This document shows, in pieces, positions 46,486 to 58,611 of a stretch of DNA of 64,000 nucleotides. Position 1 is the stretch's first letter, and every line of letters starts with the position of its first letter. The translations under genes were made by a program, and so were the position numbers. Below the pieces are notes generated by a model. The model saw only the letters and a program-made list of their open reading frames with translations. It was not told the DNA's origin and ran no database searches. The stretch comes from Corynebacterium sp. 13CS0277 (GTDB taxonomy: Bacteria > Actinomycetota > Actinomycetes > Mycobacteriales > Mycobacteriaceae): positions 24,463 through 88,462 of the forward strand of contig NZ_PPDL01000016.1 of assembly GCF_002994655.1 (NCBI RefSeq). The letters are read 5' to 3'.

Positions 46486-47442
46486 CTACTTCTTCTTCTT
46501 TTTCTTCCCGCCCTCGGGGCGCGCGCCCGGCTTCGGGGCGGTGGCCCGCTTCGCGGCCTTCTTCGCCGCGATCTCAGCCTCTTCTTCCGCATCCATGCGA
46601 GCGAACAGCCACCGCTGCTGGAAGAAGGTCCACACGTTGTTGGCCACCATGTAGAACAGCAGACCGATGTGCCAGAACACACCGGTGATGAGGATCGTGC
46701 CCGGCATGATCCACACCATCATCTTGTTCATCATGTCCATCTGGGAGGCCATCATGTCGTTCGCCGGGGCCTTCGCCTTCCCGGACGCCTGACGGGCCTT
46801 CTGGCGGGTGATCGCCATCTTCGCGTTGAAGTGGGTCGCTACCACAACGATCGCGATGAGCGGCACCGCCACCACAGCGATCTTCGCCTTCGTCAGATCA
46901 TCGACGGTGAACGCCTCGTACATGCGCTGCGGCATGGAGATGTACGCGCTCAGCGGCACACCGAAGAGGTTCGCGTCGAGGAAGGACTGCACGTCCTGCG
47001 GGGAGAAGAAGTAGTTCGCGGTCGCGCGGTTGTCCTCAATGGACATGCCCAGCTGGCCCGCGCCGTTACCGGTGCGGTTGAAGGAGCGCAGCACATGGAA
47101 CAGGCCCAGGAACACCGGCAGCTGGATCAGCACGGGCAAGCAGCCGGCGACGGGGTTGACCCCCATCTCCTTCTGCAGCTTCCGCATCTCCTCCATCTGC
47201 TTCGGCTGATCGCTTTTGTACCGCTCCCGGATGGCCGCCATCGCGGGCTGCATCTCCTGCATCTTGCGGGAGGAGCGCATCTGGGAAATCGTCGGCTTCA
47301 GCAGCAGCAAACGCACCGTGAAGGTGAGGAACATGATCGCCAGCACCCACGAGACAGCCGACTCGGCGCCGAAGGGCACGGCGAAGATTTTGTGCCAGAC
47401 CCACAGCACAAAGGAAATGGGCCAATAAATAAAGTTCAGCAC
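46486..47442 (-). CDS. yidC: Membrane protein insertase YidC/Oxa1
   Basis: 318 residues, GTG start at 47442. Helix 1 is FIYWPISFVLWVWHKIF; the core begins SWVLAIMFLTFTVRLLLLKP with the conserved groove arginine. A coiled cytoplasmic hairpin follows (MRSSRKMQEMQPAMAAIRERYKSDQPKQ), then helices at NPVAGCLPVLIQLPVFLGLF, AVVAVPLIAIVVVATHF, MVWIMPGTILITGVFW and GLLFYMVANNVWTFFQQ. The tail is basic (GGKKKKKK), used for ribosome contact. It lies 8 bp after yidD. No jag/khpB gene lies between it and rsmG: the 156-bp gap is too small. Confidence 0.95.
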   Translation of the reverse strand: MLNFIYWPISFVLWVWHKIFAVPFGAESAVSWVLAIMFLTFTVRLLLLKPTISQMRSSRKMQEMQPAMAAIRERYKSDQPKQMEEMRKLQKEMGVNPVAGCLPVLIQLPVFLGLFHVLRSFNRTGNGAGQLGMSIEDNRATANYFFSPQDVQSFLDANLFGVPLSAYISMPQRMYEAFTVDDLTKAKIAVVAVPLIAIVVVATHFNAKMAITRQKARQASGKAKAPANDMMASQMDMMNKMMVWIMPGTILITGVFWHIGLLFYMVANNVWTFFQQRWLFARMDAEEEAEIAAKKAAKRATAPKPGARPEGGKKKKKK

Positions 47443-47450
47443 GGGACTAG

Positions 47451-47717
47451 TTAATTCTCCTTGGTCGTGTGGTCGCAGGCACCGGGCACGGGATCAAACC
47501 CGCCGGGGTGCCACGGCCCACATTTGGCCAGCCGGACAACAGTCAGGGCGAGGCCACGGATCCCGCCGTGGGTGCGCACAGCATCCAAAGCGTAGGCGGA
47601 ACACGTTGGTTCAAAACGACAGGTCGACCCCATCTTAAGTGGTGAGATGGCCACCTGATAGAACACCACACCCTTGAGCAGCACCCGCGCGAGCAGGCTC
47701 CGCCGCGGCCCGCTCAT
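47451..47717 (-). CDS. yidD: Membrane protein insertion efficiency factor YidD
   Basis: 88 residues. The hallmark stretch is FEPTCSAYALDAVRTHGGIRGLALTVVRLAKCGPWHPGGFDPVP, with the three conserved cysteines. The N-terminus RVLLKGVVFYQVAISPL is the amphipathic membrane helix. It overlaps the rnpA stop by four bases (ATGA), so it is translationally coupled to rnpA and works with YidC downstream. Confidence 0.95.
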   Translation of the reverse strand: MSGPRRSLLARVLLKGVVFYQVAISPLKMGSTCRFEPTCSAYALDAVRTHGGIRGLALTVVRLAKCGPWHPGGFDPVPGACDHTTKEN

Positions 47718-48103
47718 TGGGGGCCGCGCGCCAACGCCTTGGCGACGGCGCGCTCCAGGTCGGCGGCGAGCTCCGCGGATGTTGCGGTCGCGCTCGGGGG
47801 GAACGCCCGGATCACGACCTGACTGCCCGGGGGCAGCACGCCGGTTGCTGCAAGAGCCGCGAGGCAGTGCCGCAGTCTCCGGGAGGTGGCGTGGCGGGCG
47901 ACGGCGTTGCCGACGGCCTTCGACACCACCAGTCCGAAGCGCGGCGCGCGCGGCACCAGTGTCGGCACGGTGTCGCGGGCGTGCGCAGAAAGCCCCGGCA
48001 CCAGCACGTGAACCATGAGGGTGCGAGAACGGGCCGCGCGGCCGCGCCGCATCGTCGTCTTAAAATCCTGCGAGCTTCGCAGTTTCAGGTGTGCAGGCAG
48101 CAT
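47714..48103 (-). CDS. rnpA: Ribonuclease P protein component
   Basis: 129 residues from MLPAHLKLRSSQDFKTTMRRG, the usual RnpA start (KLRSSxDF). The RNA-binding motif is PRFGLVVSKAVGNAVARHATSRRLRHCL; the common RNRxKRRLR is ARHATSRRLR here, so the Asn is replaced by His. It binds M1 RNA for tRNA 5' processing. The start at 48103 is chosen by homology; the longer frame has no support. Unusually, 327 bp separate it from rpmH. Confidence 0.93.
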   Translation of the reverse strand: MLPAHLKLRSSQDFKTTMRRGRAARSRTLMVHVLVPGLSAHARDTVPTLVPRAPRFGLVVSKAVGNAVARHATSRRLRHCLAALAATGVLPPGSQVVIRAFPPSATATSAELAADLERAVAKALARGPQ

Positions 48104-48430
48104 GACAGAGCTTGAAGCACCTTCACCCTCGCACCGCGTGAGCAGCACACCACGGTGATGACACCGTGGCAACCCGCCGTGCGGCAGTCCATGGTTCCCG
48201 GCTGGTACCGGGGCTTTCAACAAATATGCCCACCCACCGCCGCGGCGGTTGCGCAGCAGTGGGTGCGCGACCCGCATCACCGATGTCGGTAAAAAATGCG
48301 GGCCCTACAATGTGCAAACCACCCGCGTCCCCGGCACAGCTCACGCTGGCCGCTGTGGGAACACGGGTGGGACCTTGATCGGTGGGACGTGTGACACGCC
48401 CACCGGGTGCGCAGGAAGCGGTGAGGCTTC
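48104..48430. other. Long rpmH-rnpA spacer with structured element
   Basis: 327 bp without a gene, longer than the usual rpmH-rnpA gap. At 48272-48303 CCCGCAT and ATGCGGG enclose a second hairpin ACCGATGTCGGT and an A-run; on the minus strand this reads as a stem with a T-run inside. It could be an attenuator or processing site between rpmH and rnpA. Confidence 0.45.
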
Positions 48431-48574
48431 TTACGCGGTCAGGGATGCACGGCCCTTGCGACGGCGAGCCGCCACGATGGCACGGCCGGCACGAGTACGC
48501 ATACGCGCACGGAAGCCGTGAACGCGTGCACGGCGACGATTGTTCGGCTGGAACGTCCGCTTGCCCTTAGCCAC
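48431..48574 (-). CDS. rpmH: 50S ribosomal protein L34
   Basis: 47 residues, [20 protein letters not shown] at the start and [11 protein letters not shown] at the end, full match to L34. GTG start at 48574 with AGGAGTG upstream (48586-48580). It is the first gene of the leftward rpmH-rnpA-yidD-yidC-rsmG run and marks the left edge of oriC. Confidence 0.96.
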   Translation of the reverse strand: MAKGKRTFQPNNRRRARVHGFRARMRTRAGRAIVAARRRKGRASLTA

Positions 48575-50188
48575 GGTGAACACTCCTAAAAGATAGTTGG
48601 TGCGGGGATGTGCCCTCGGCGACGACGATCACGCACGACGCACGAGCAAAGCACGCATGAGCGAGGAGATGACCCGACACACTCTCGCTGGGAGCACCAG
48701 CCGGCCGCCCGGGGGAGGCCGTTCCGAGTGATCAGCGGACTCAACAGGGCCGTTTACTGGCTCCCGCACAGCACCATGGCCGCGATGAGTCCACCCACCC
48801 GAGTCGCACGCGGGAGCAATACTCGCCGGTACTCGCAGGTGTTGTTAGGTTGTGTCGAAGACGTCTGCTGCTCATGCCGGCCCCCGGGTGGGGCCGAAAA
48901 GAGGTTCTTGATGCGTGTCACCTGGAGTCAGGCTCCACAACGTCAAGAGCACCGCCGGGGACAACTCTTGGGTGGCCGAATCGGCCCACACAGGGGGTTG
49001 CTGTGGCGGTGCAGCGCAAGCACACACGCGGTAGTGAGCCACGTCGGCCTGCGACAGACTCCGCCAAGAGTACGCCCCGGGCCCAGGGGAAACAAATCGA
49101 CACGCCGGGGGCGGCACAGCTACCCCTGATATGACAAATATGTAATTTGAGCAGCGCCAAGGGGTGTTTTTTGGGCGTGTGCTGGGCCGAGTCGGCCCGC
49201 GCGGCGGGCTGGCGGGCGGGTGCCGCGACGCCGGGCGGGTGAATGACAAAAACCCCATGTGGACACTGTGTGCCGGGGCCGGTAAAACTGTGCATGGTTC
49301 CACCGTTTCCCACAGCCTGTGGGCAACAGGTACCTGTGCATAACTCGAAAGTAAAGGTTGAGACTTCCCCATCATCGCGGCAAAACCGCAGGTAGAGAAG
49401 CTAAATCACGCAGTTGTAGTTATCCACAGCCCAGTGGACAGCCTGTGGATAACCGTGGTAGAAAAGTTATCCACAGCTGTTGATAAAGCTGTGGAAGACC
49501 AGTTCACGCGGCAGATGCCGATGTGCACGACGTGGTGGACAACCTCCACCGGCGCTGTGAGATCACTGTGAGGATGACAGCCGTGTGATTTTCGCCGGAG
49601 ACGGCGCTGTCACTTGGCCCTCGCGGGCAGCAACAGCGAAAGGACAAAAATCCTTGTGCGGATACCCCCGCAGGGTTGGTGTCCTCGGAGTTTGCCGCCG
49701 CGCGAAAAGCGGTTGCTCAACTGTCACATCTCGTCCCACAATGCTCAATGGTCACACCAGTCACAGTGTGCTGTGACCTGCACCATGGGCGCGACAGGGG
49801 CGCGACACGCCGAGTTATCCACAGGACAAATGAATATTTGGCGCAACAGCGGTAGAGAAAAAGACCAGGTCACGCGCGCACCCATCGGCACCCGGTGGGA
49901 TGCGCACACCATGAGACTCGACACGCCCGCGCCACCCCGCGACACCGCAGCGCCCCACACGGGCACGACGAGGGTTTTCCCGGATAGCGCCTGTGTGAGG
50001 ATGCCGCTGACGTGTGTGTCTGCCGCAGCACCCGTCGGCAGCGCACTGTCCTTCGTGTGTGCGCTTTCTTCTTCACCCTCTCTTCTTCCTCTTCTTCGCG
50101 GTGTCATATACCCCCTTTGTCGTCACCGCCCCGCCTGCGCCGTGCCACCCGGCACCGCCTGACCGTATCCCCGTTGTAAGGAAGTCCC
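48575..50188. other. oriC, left part (rpmH-dnaA)
   Basis: 1.6 kb without genes. Perfect DnaA boxes: TTATCCACA at 49420-49428, 49467-49475 and 49814-49822, and its complement TGTGGATAA at 49444-49452. One-mismatch box TGTGCATAA at 49335-49343. Three boxes in 56 bp (49420-49475) form the main cluster. Also seen: GGTAGAGAAG (49391), GGTAGAAAAG (49457), GGTAGAGAAA (49851); ATGACAAA (49131) and GAATGACAAAAACC (49241); an inverted repeat GGTCACA (49750-49756) / TGTGACC (49772-49778); and a pyrimidine tract (about 50067-50098) with TATACC (50107-50112), the likely dnaA -10. Confidence 0.85.
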
Positions 50189-52003
50189 GTGCCAGAGTCC
50201 ACCACCATCGACAGCATCTGGCAGCACGTACTCGACGAGCTCAATGCCCCGAACTCGCCGTACCCGGAGCTGACCCGCAGCCAGCGCGCCTACCTGGCCC
50301 TGACCACCCCGGTGGGGTTGGTGCCGGGCTTCGCCCTGGTGACGACGAAGCACGCCCTGGCCCGCGACTTCATCGAGAAGGAACTCGCGCCCACGATCGA
50401 GAGCATCCTCAGCAGCCGCATCGGCCGGCCGACGAAGCTCGCGGTCTCTGTCGACGCGCACGCGGAGGAGCACCACGAGGACCCGGCCCCGGTGGCCGAC
50501 GTCGCCGCCGCGGCTACGGCCCCGACCCCTGAGGCGCAGCCGACCTACACCCCGCCCGTGCAGCAGGCACCCCCGGCGCAGCCCGCGCCCCCGCAGATGC
50601 CCCCAGCGCAGCAGGCGCAGCCCGCCGCCGAGGAGCCGGCGTGGAAGCAGCAGGCCCGGGAGGCCGCAGCCCAACTCGACGCCGCCGCGGGTACTGCCCA
50701 GCAATCCCCGCAGCAGACCTACAACACCCAGGTCGCGCACCAGTACCCGCCGCAGGACATCCCCGCCCCGGAACCCACCTGGGCGGAAACCCAGCAGGTC
50801 ACCCCGCCGGCCGCCCCGGTGCCCACCCCGCCGCAGCAGCAGCCCGCACCACCACAGCAGCCGTCGGCACCCCAGCAGCAGCCCACCGCGCCCCGGGATC
50901 CGCTGTACGTGCACCCCAACCAGCGGCTGTCGCGCGAACAGCCCGCCCACAACCCCGACCAGGAATCGACGCTCAACGCGAACTACACCTTCGAATCCTT
51001 CGTCATCGGGTCCTCCAACCGCTTCGCCCACGCCGCCGCCGTCGCCGTGGCGGAATCCCCGGCGAACGCCTTCAACCCCCTGTTCATCTGGGGTGGCTCC
51101 GGGCTGGGCAAGACGCACCTGCTGCACGCGCTGGGGAACTACTCCAAGGAACTGCAGCCCGGCCTGCGGGTGAAGTACGTCTCCAGTGAGGAGTTCACCA
51201 ACGACTACATCAACTCGGTGCGTGACGACCGGCAAGAATCCTTCAAGCGGCGCTACCGCAACCTGGACATCCTCATGGTCGACGACATCCAGTTCCTCGT
51301 CGGTAAGGAAGGAACCCAGGAGGAGTTCTTCCACACCTTCAACGCCCTCCACCAGGCGAACAAGCAGATCGTGCTGAGCTCCGACCGCCCGCCGAAGCAG
51401 CTGACGACCCTGACGGACCGCCTTCGGACCCGCTTCGAAGGTGGCCTCATCACGGACATTCAGCCGCCGGACCTGGAGACCCGCATCGCGATCCTGTCGA
51501 AGAAGGCACAGATCGACCAGACGACCGTCGGCCGCGACGTGCTCGAGCTCATCGCGACCCGATTTGAGTCCTCGATCCGTGAGCTGGAGGGCGCGCTCAT
51601 CCGCGTGACCGCCTACTCCTCCCTCATCAACCAGCCCATCGACATGCAGATGGCGGAGGTCGCGCTGCGCGACATCATGCCGGAGGCCGCCGACGTCGTC
51701 ATCACCCCGGAGATGATCCTGGAGGCCACCAGCGAGTACTTCGAGTTCTCCATTGATGTCCTGCGCGGCAGCGGCAAAACCCGCGATGTGGTGCGGGCCC
51801 GCCAGCTCGCGATGTACTTGTGTCGCGAACTCACCGAGCTGTCGCTGCCGAAGATCGGTGAGGCGTTCGGCAAGGATCACTCCACCGTCATCCACGCCGT
51901 CCGCAAGATTGGTGACTCGATGAGTGAGGACCGCACCATCTACGACCAGGTGCAGATGCTCACCCAGAACATCAAAAACCGCGGCCGCGCGATCCCTTCC
52001 TAA
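50189..52003 (+). CDS. dnaA: Chromosomal replication initiator DnaA
   Basis: 604 residues, GTG start at 50189 with AAGGAAG upstream. Domain I (~1-90) begins [17 protein letters not shown]. Domain II (~95-255) is a long Pro/Gln/Ala linker, longer than in E. coli. Domain III has Walker [20 protein letters not shown] (~297-315), Walker [16 protein letters not shown] and sensor [10 protein letters not shown]. Domain IV ends with the DNA-binding signature [17 protein letters not shown] (~556-572). DnaA boxes lie on both sides of the gene, so autoregulation is likely. Confidence 0.98.
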   Translation: MPESTTIDSIWQHVLDELNAPNSPYPELTRSQRAYLALTTPVGLVPGFALVTTKHALARDFIEKELAPTIESILSSRIGRPTKLAVSVDAHAEEHHEDPAPVADVAAAATAPTPEAQPTYTPPVQQAPPAQPAPPQMPPAQQAQPAAEEPAWKQQAREAAAQLDAAAGTAQQSPQQTYNTQVAHQYPPQDIPAPEPTWAETQQVTPPAAPVPTPPQQQPAPPQQPSAPQQQPTAPRDPLYVHPNQRLSREQPAHNPDQESTLNANYTFESFVIGSSNRFAHAAAVAVAESPANAFNPLFIWGGSGLGKTHLLHALGNYSKELQPGLRVKYVSSEEFTNDYINSVRDDRQESFKRRYRNLDILMVDDIQFLVGKEGTQEEFFHTFNALHQANKQIVLSSDRPPKQLTTLTDRLRTRFEGGLITDIQPPDLETRIAILSKKAQIDQTTVGRDVLELIATRFESSIRELEGALIRVTAYSSLINQPIDMQMAEVALRDIMPEAADVVITPEMILEATSEYFEFSIDVLRGSGKTRDVVRARQLAMYLCRELTELSLPKIGEAFGKDHSTVIHAVRKIGDSMSEDRTIYDQVQMLTQNIKNRGRAIPS

Positions 52004-53214
52004 CCGTTCGGCACGGTTGATCCTCACAGCCGCCCCACGCACACCCGCGTGGGGCGGCTGTCGTCGTCTCAGGGGTCCGCGCCTGCAGCGGCATCGACTC
52101 CATGGGGAGACGGTGAGTGCGATGCGGCCGGCGAACAATCGGGACACCAGCAGGGGACAGGGGAGAAACGCGTACATGGCCGAAGCTGCCTGCTGCGCCG
52201 AGGCCAGCAGCCGCGTGATGGCCGTGTGCGGACGCACCGCGATGTGTCATTCGGGGTGCCTGTGGCGCGCTGGGGTACCACGGGTGCGGATTTTGTCATT
52301 CGTGGTGTGGGCGGGATTCGACCTGGGTTTTTGCGCGCGCGGTGGGTGGGTGAGCTGGGAAAAGGGGAGTTGTCCACAGAGTTACCCACAGTTGTGTAAT
52401 TACAAAGATGTGCTTCCGTGATCTTGCCCATAGATCCGGGCCGCCAGGGACCTCCCGAGGCCTGTGCATAAGCCGGGTTTCGCGGTGGATGAACCAAGGA
52501 GAATCCGGGGACGAACTGTGCACAGATCGCGGCACGAGAAAGTTATCCACACCCGGGCCGAGAATCCCACACGTTGTCCACAGTGCTTCGCACAGCACGG
52601 AAACCGGCGATGACCTGAGCCGGAACCCCTCAATCCACAGCGTGAACAGGACTTACTGTAGTTACCAATCTTTTTCCTAAAGAGAAAACCTGGAGAAAAC
52701 AGGGCGTGTGAACATCCACGGCGCGGCGCAGCCGCAGCCGGGATGAGCGAATGACAAAAACCGCGCTGCGGGGGTTGATGCGGAGGGGGTGGGTGACGGT
52801 AGTTTGTAACTTGTACTTCCCAGCCACGGCGCGACGGACCACGCGCGGCACCGGTGAACTGGGTTTTTTCCACTCCTGCAGGGTGGATGACCAGGTTCAT
52901 GGTGGCCGTGAAGCCCCTTCGCTGCCCGACGCCGGGAGGATGAAGTTTTGTCATTTGCTCTCACCCCGACATCCCCGCCGAGACTGCCTTTGCGCAGCTC
53001 AGCGGCAGATCCGGGGGTAAATGACACAACTGGGCTTCGCGGCCGACCACCGCACCGAATGACAACGTGTGACACCGGGGGTGGCAGGCGCGCGGATCCC
53101 AGTGGCGAGCGCCCCAGTTTCCTGGGATGCTGGTGTACTTCCCCCGTCGCGGGTGGTTGTAATTTTGTTGTTTTGTTTTTTCATCGGTCCTCTCACGAAG
53201 GAGAACGCGCTCGC
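52004..53214. other. oriC, right part (dnaA-dnaN)
   Basis: 1.2 kb without genes. DnaA boxes: TTGTCCACA at 52370-52378 and 52574-52582, TTATCCACA at 52543-52551, and weaker TTACCCACA (52382-52390) and TGTGCATAA (52463-52471). The stretch 52650-52700 (GTTACCAATCTTTTTCCTAA and A-rich text after it) is the most AT-rich in the region and is a candidate unwinding element. GAATGACA octamers occur at 52245 (-), 52294 (-), 52749 (+) and 53057 (+), with variants at 52945 (-) and 53019 (+). The T-rich tract 53159-53182 precedes dnaN. Confidence 0.85.
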
Positions 53215-54399
53215 ATGGACATCCAAGCTGTGTCGTTTCAGGTAGCCAAAGACGATCTGGCGCACGCGGTGGGCTGGGTTGCCCGCAACCTCCCCAGCAA
53301 GCCGGCCCAGCCGGTGCTGCGAGGCATGCTGATCACCGCTGACGACGAAGGCTTGGAACTCGCAGGCTTCGACTACGAGGTGTCCACCCTGGTGCGCATC
53401 CCCGCGGTCGTGCACACCACGGGCCGCATCGCGGTGGCGGGCAAGCTGCTCAGCGAGATTGTGTCCAACCTGCCGTCGAAGCCGATTGACGTGCAGTTGG
53501 AGGACTCGACGGTGATCTTCCGCTGCGGGACCGCCCGCTTCGAGCTGCCGTCGATCCCGCTGGAGGACTACCCGCAGCTGCCGACCCTGCCGGCGATCAC
53601 CGGCCGGATCGATCCGAAGCTCTTCGTCGAGGCTGTCGGCCAGGTCGCGATGGCGGCGGGCCGCGACGAGACGCTGCCGATGCTCACTGGCGTCAACGTC
53701 ATCATCGATGGTGGCAGCGTCACCATGGTGGCCACCGACCGTTTCCGTCTGGCGGTCCGCCAGCTGGAGTGGTCCCCGGAGCCCGGCATCGGGCAGGCCA
53801 CCGTGCTGGTGCCGGCGAAGACGCTGCTGGACAACGCCCGCACCCTGGATGCGAACATGCCCGACCCGGTGGAGATCGCCATCGGTGCCGGGGAGAACGT
53901 GGGCAGCGACGGCCTGTTTGGCCTGCGGGTCGACGCGCGCCGGACCACCACCCGCCTGCTGGACGCCCAGTTCCCGAACCACCGCCCGCTGCTGCCGGCC
54001 ACCAACAAATCGGTCGTCATCATGGACATCCCCTCCCTCGTGGAGGCGCTGCGCCGCGTGGCGCTGGTGACCGACCGCAACGAGTCGCAGATCCGGATGC
54101 ACTTCCACCGCGACCACGTGGTGCTGTCCGCGGGCACGGCCGGCGGACACGCCGAGGAAACCCTCCCCTGTGAGCTGCATGGCGAAGAGGTGGCCACCGC
54201 GTTCCGCGCCAGCTTCCTCCGCGACGGCCTCGGGGTGCTCGGCACGGACCGGGTGCTCTTCGGCTTCACCGAAGCCAAGCGACCCGCGATCCTCGTCGGC
54301 TACGACGGGCAGGAGCTCACCCAGGATGAGGAAGGCGCCTACCTCACCCCGGAGAACGACTTCCGCTACGTGCTCATGCCGGTGCGTCTGCCCAGCTAA
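53215..54399 (+). CDS. dnaN: DNA polymerase III beta subunit (sliding clamp)
   Basis: 394 residues, ATG at 53215 with AAGGAGAA (53198-53205). Three clamp domains are apparent: MDIQAVSFQVAKDDLAHAVGWVARNLPSKP (domain 1), FVEAVGQVAMAAGRDETLPMLTGVNV and MVATDRFRLAVRQLEW (domain 2), and LVEALRRVALVTDRNESQIRM with the C-terminal YVLMPVRLPS (domain 3, protein-binding pocket). Full length. It forms a ring for the replicase and repair polymerases. Confidence 0.97.
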   Translation: MDIQAVSFQVAKDDLAHAVGWVARNLPSKPAQPVLRGMLITADDEGLELAGFDYEVSTLVRIPAVVHTTGRIAVAGKLLSEIVSNLPSKPIDVQLEDSTVIFRCGTARFELPSIPLEDYPQLPTLPAITGRIDPKLFVEAVGQVAMAAGRDETLPMLTGVNVIIDGGSVTMVATDRFRLAVRQLEWSPEPGIGQATVLVPAKTLLDNARTLDANMPDPVEIAIGAGENVGSDGLFGLRVDARRTTTRLLDAQFPNHRPLLPATNKSVVIMDIPSLVEALRRVALVTDRNESQIRMHFHRDHVVLSAGTAGGHAEETLPCELHGEEVATAFRASFLRDGLGVLGTDRVLFGFTEAKRPAILVGYDGQELTQDEEGAYLTPENDFRYVLMPVRLPS

Positions 54400-54448
54400 C
54401 AGCCACCCGTGGCACGGTCCGCGCGCACCGGTGGTGCGGCGGGCCGAT

Positions 54449-54488
54449 CCGGCACCCGGGATATCTGCAGAACATCCCCGGGTGCCGG
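54449..54488 (+). terminator. Hairpin between dnaN and recF
   Basis: CCGGCACCCGGG (54449-54460) pairs perfectly with CCCGGGTGCCGG (54477-54488) around a 16-nt loop. No T-run. It may reduce read-through from dnaN into recF. Confidence 0.6.
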
Positions 54489-54566
54489 CGAGCGCGCTGC
54501 GCGGTGGAGGTGCTGCGTGGTGGATTTTTTCGCGTGTGAAGCTGTGAAGGGAGGAGTGATTTTCCG

Positions 54567-55760
54567 GTGTATCTGCGCCGCCTAGTCCTGCAGGACTACC
54601 GCTCCTGGCCTGCCCTTGACATGGAACTTGGCCCCGGGGTCACTGTCCTCGTCGGTCGCAACGGGCACGGGAAGACGAACGTGGTGGAAGCCATCGGCTA
54701 CGCCGCCCACTTGGGTAGCCACCGCGTCTCCCACGACGCACCCTTGGTGCGCGCCGGCCAGCCGCACGCGCGGATCTCCGCGACCGCGGTCAACGAGGGC
54801 CGCGAACTCACCGCCCACCTGCTCATCAAGCCGAAGGGCGCGAATCGGGCCTCCCTCAACCGGACGACGGTGTCCTCACCCCGGGAAATCTTGGGCGTGG
54901 TGCGCACCGTGCTCTTCGCTCCCGAGGATCTCGCCCTCGTGCGGGGCGAACCGGGGGTGCGGCGCGCCTGGTTGGACGATGTCATTGCGATGCGCACCCC
55001 CCGCCTGGCGGGGGTGAAAGCCGACTACGACAAGGTGCTCAAGCAGCGCACCGCGCTGCTGAAGACGGCGCAGGCCGCGCTGCGCAAAGGCTACCGGGAT
55101 GCTGATGGCGCGTCCGCGTTGGCGACGCTCGACGTGTGGGATGGCCAGTTGGCGCAGCTGGGGGCGCAGGTTATCGCCGCCCGTGTGGAGGCGCTGGGGC
55201 TGCTGCACAGCCACGTTGTCGAGGCCTACCACACGCTGGCGCCCGAATCGCGGCCCGCGCACCTGGAGTACCAGTGCAGTGTGGAGCTCCCCGAAGGCGC
55301 GGGCTCGTTGGCGGACACCAGTCTCGTGGAGGCCGCGATGCTTACCCAGCTGGGGCAGCTGCGCAGCAAAGAAATCGACCGGGGGATGACCCTGGTGGGC
55401 CCGCACCGGGACGACATTGCACTGGTGTTGGGCGACCAGCCGGCGAAGGGCTTCGCCTCCCACGGGGAGACCTGGAGCTTCGCCCTCGCGCTCCGGCTGG
55501 GGGTCTACAGCCTGCTCAGCGCGGAGGGCACCAGCCCGATCCTCATCCTGGATGATGTCTTCGCGGAGCTTGACGCCCGCCGCCGGCGGGCGCTGGTGAG
55601 CATCGCCAAAGGCGCGGAGCAGGTCCTCATCACGGCGGCGGTGCCGGAAGACCTGCCGGAGAACCTCACCGAGGATGTGCCGCTGACGACCCACACCGTC
55701 ACCGCGGTCGATGACGCGGGCGGCCGGTACAGCGTGCTTGATGCGGAGGCGACCCCGTGA
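54567..55760 (+). CDS. recF: DNA repair/recombination ATPase RecF
   Basis: 397 residues, GTG start at 54567 with GGGAGGAG upstream. Walker A is [21 protein letters not shown] (~27-47). [14 protein letters not shown] is the family motif after the first lobe. Signature/Walker B region: [22 protein letters not shown] and [20 protein letters not shown]. An SMC-like ATPase that helps load RecA at gaps with RecO/RecR. The stop overlaps the dciA start (GTGA). Confidence 0.96.
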   Translation: MYLRRLVLQDYRSWPALDMELGPGVTVLVGRNGHGKTNVVEAIGYAAHLGSHRVSHDAPLVRAGQPHARISATAVNEGRELTAHLLIKPKGANRASLNRTTVSSPREILGVVRTVLFAPEDLALVRGEPGVRRAWLDDVIAMRTPRLAGVKADYDKVLKQRTALLKTAQAALRKGYRDADGASALATLDVWDGQLAQLGAQVIAARVEALGLLHSHVVEAYHTLAPESRPAHLEYQCSVELPEGAGSLADTSLVEAAMLTQLGQLRSKEIDRGMTLVGPHRDDIALVLGDQPAKGFASHGETWSFALALRLGVYSLLSAEGTSPILILDDVFAELDARRRRALVSIAKGAEQVLITAAVPEDLPENLTEDVPLTTHTVTAVDDAGGRYSVLDAEATP

Positions 55761-56437
55761 GCGAATACCCCGAGACTGACCCGCGGGAGAACCCCGCGCC
55801 GCACCGCCCCGCGCGCGACCCGCAGGCCCCTGCTGGCCAGGCCCACCGGGCTGAGCCCGCAGGTCGTGACGATAGTGCTGTTCGCGACGGTGCTGCGCCG
55901 GGGGCGGTGGATGATCCGATCGCGGCCGCGTTCGCGAATATGCGGAAGCAGGCGCAGCTGCGCACGGGAAAGCTGCCCGATATGGCGCGCCCTGTGCAGC
56001 GCACACCCCGGAAGAGCGCGCAGGCGCCGGTGCGCCGGCTGGGCCGGCCGACGGGCCCCGATGGCCGGCCGCTGCGGAACCCGCGCACGCCCTCGGCGCT
56101 GGGTGGTCTCATCGATCAGGAGATTTCCTCCCGCGGGTGGGCCACCCCGATCGCCTCTGGGTGGGTGCACGGCCACTGGGATGAGGTGGTGGGCGAGAAG
56201 ATCGCGCAGCACACCCGGGTGGAGATGTTCAAAGACGGCACTCTGTTCATTACGTGTGATTCGACGGCGTGGGCGACGAACCTGCGGGTGATGCAGCGGA
56301 CGATTCTGCAGACGATCGCGCAGAAAGTCGGCCCCGGGGTCGTGACGAAGCTGAACATCTTCGGGCCGAAGGCGCCGAGTTGGCGCAAAGGCCCGCTGCA
56401 TGTGCCGGGCCGGGGGCCGCGCGACACCTACGGATAG
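55757..56437 (+). CDS. dciA: DUF721 / DciA-like helicase-loading protein
   Basis: 226 residues. The first ~90 are disordered (Pro/Arg/Ala). The DUF721 domain is ~110-215: [65 protein letters not shown]. In bacteria without DnaC or DnaI, DciA helps load the DnaB helicase, and the recF-DUF721-gyrB position is the standard actinobacterial one. GTG start coupled to recF. Confidence 0.9.
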   Translation: MSEYPETDPRENPAPHRPARDPQAPAGQAHRAEPAGRDDSAVRDGAAPGAVDDPIAAAFANMRKQAQLRTGKLPDMARPVQRTPRKSAQAPVRRLGRPTGPDGRPLRNPRTPSALGGLIDQEISSRGWATPIASGWVHGHWDEVVGEKIAQHTRVEMFKDGTLFITCDSTAWATNLRVMQRTILQTIAQKVGPGVVTKLNIFGPKAPSWRKGPLHVPGRGPRDTYG

Positions 56438-56547
56438 GGCCGTAGCGATAAATTTGGCCCTGACAGCGCTTCTGCGGCGTTTGTCCCTCGGCTAGGTGGG
56501 GGGATGCGTTTGCTGCGTCTGGTGCCCGGAGAACCCGCTGGGCCGTG

Positions 56548-56553
56548 TAGAAT
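56548..56553 (+). promoter_or_regulatory. Putative gyrB -10 box
   Basis: TAGAAT, 42 nt before the gyrB GTG. Unlike many genes here this would leave a leader with a Shine-Dalgarno sequence (AGGAGTGC). No convincing -35 box. Confidence 0.5.
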
Positions 56554-56580
56554 GGCAAGGTCTATATCTACGTAATTTAG

Positions 56581-58611
<2,031 letters not shown>

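Noticed and set aside
52630..52954. Minus-strand frames in the dnaA-dnaN gap (up to 184 residues)
   Set aside because: They cover DnaA boxes and the AT-rich stretch and show no domain; this is origin DNA.
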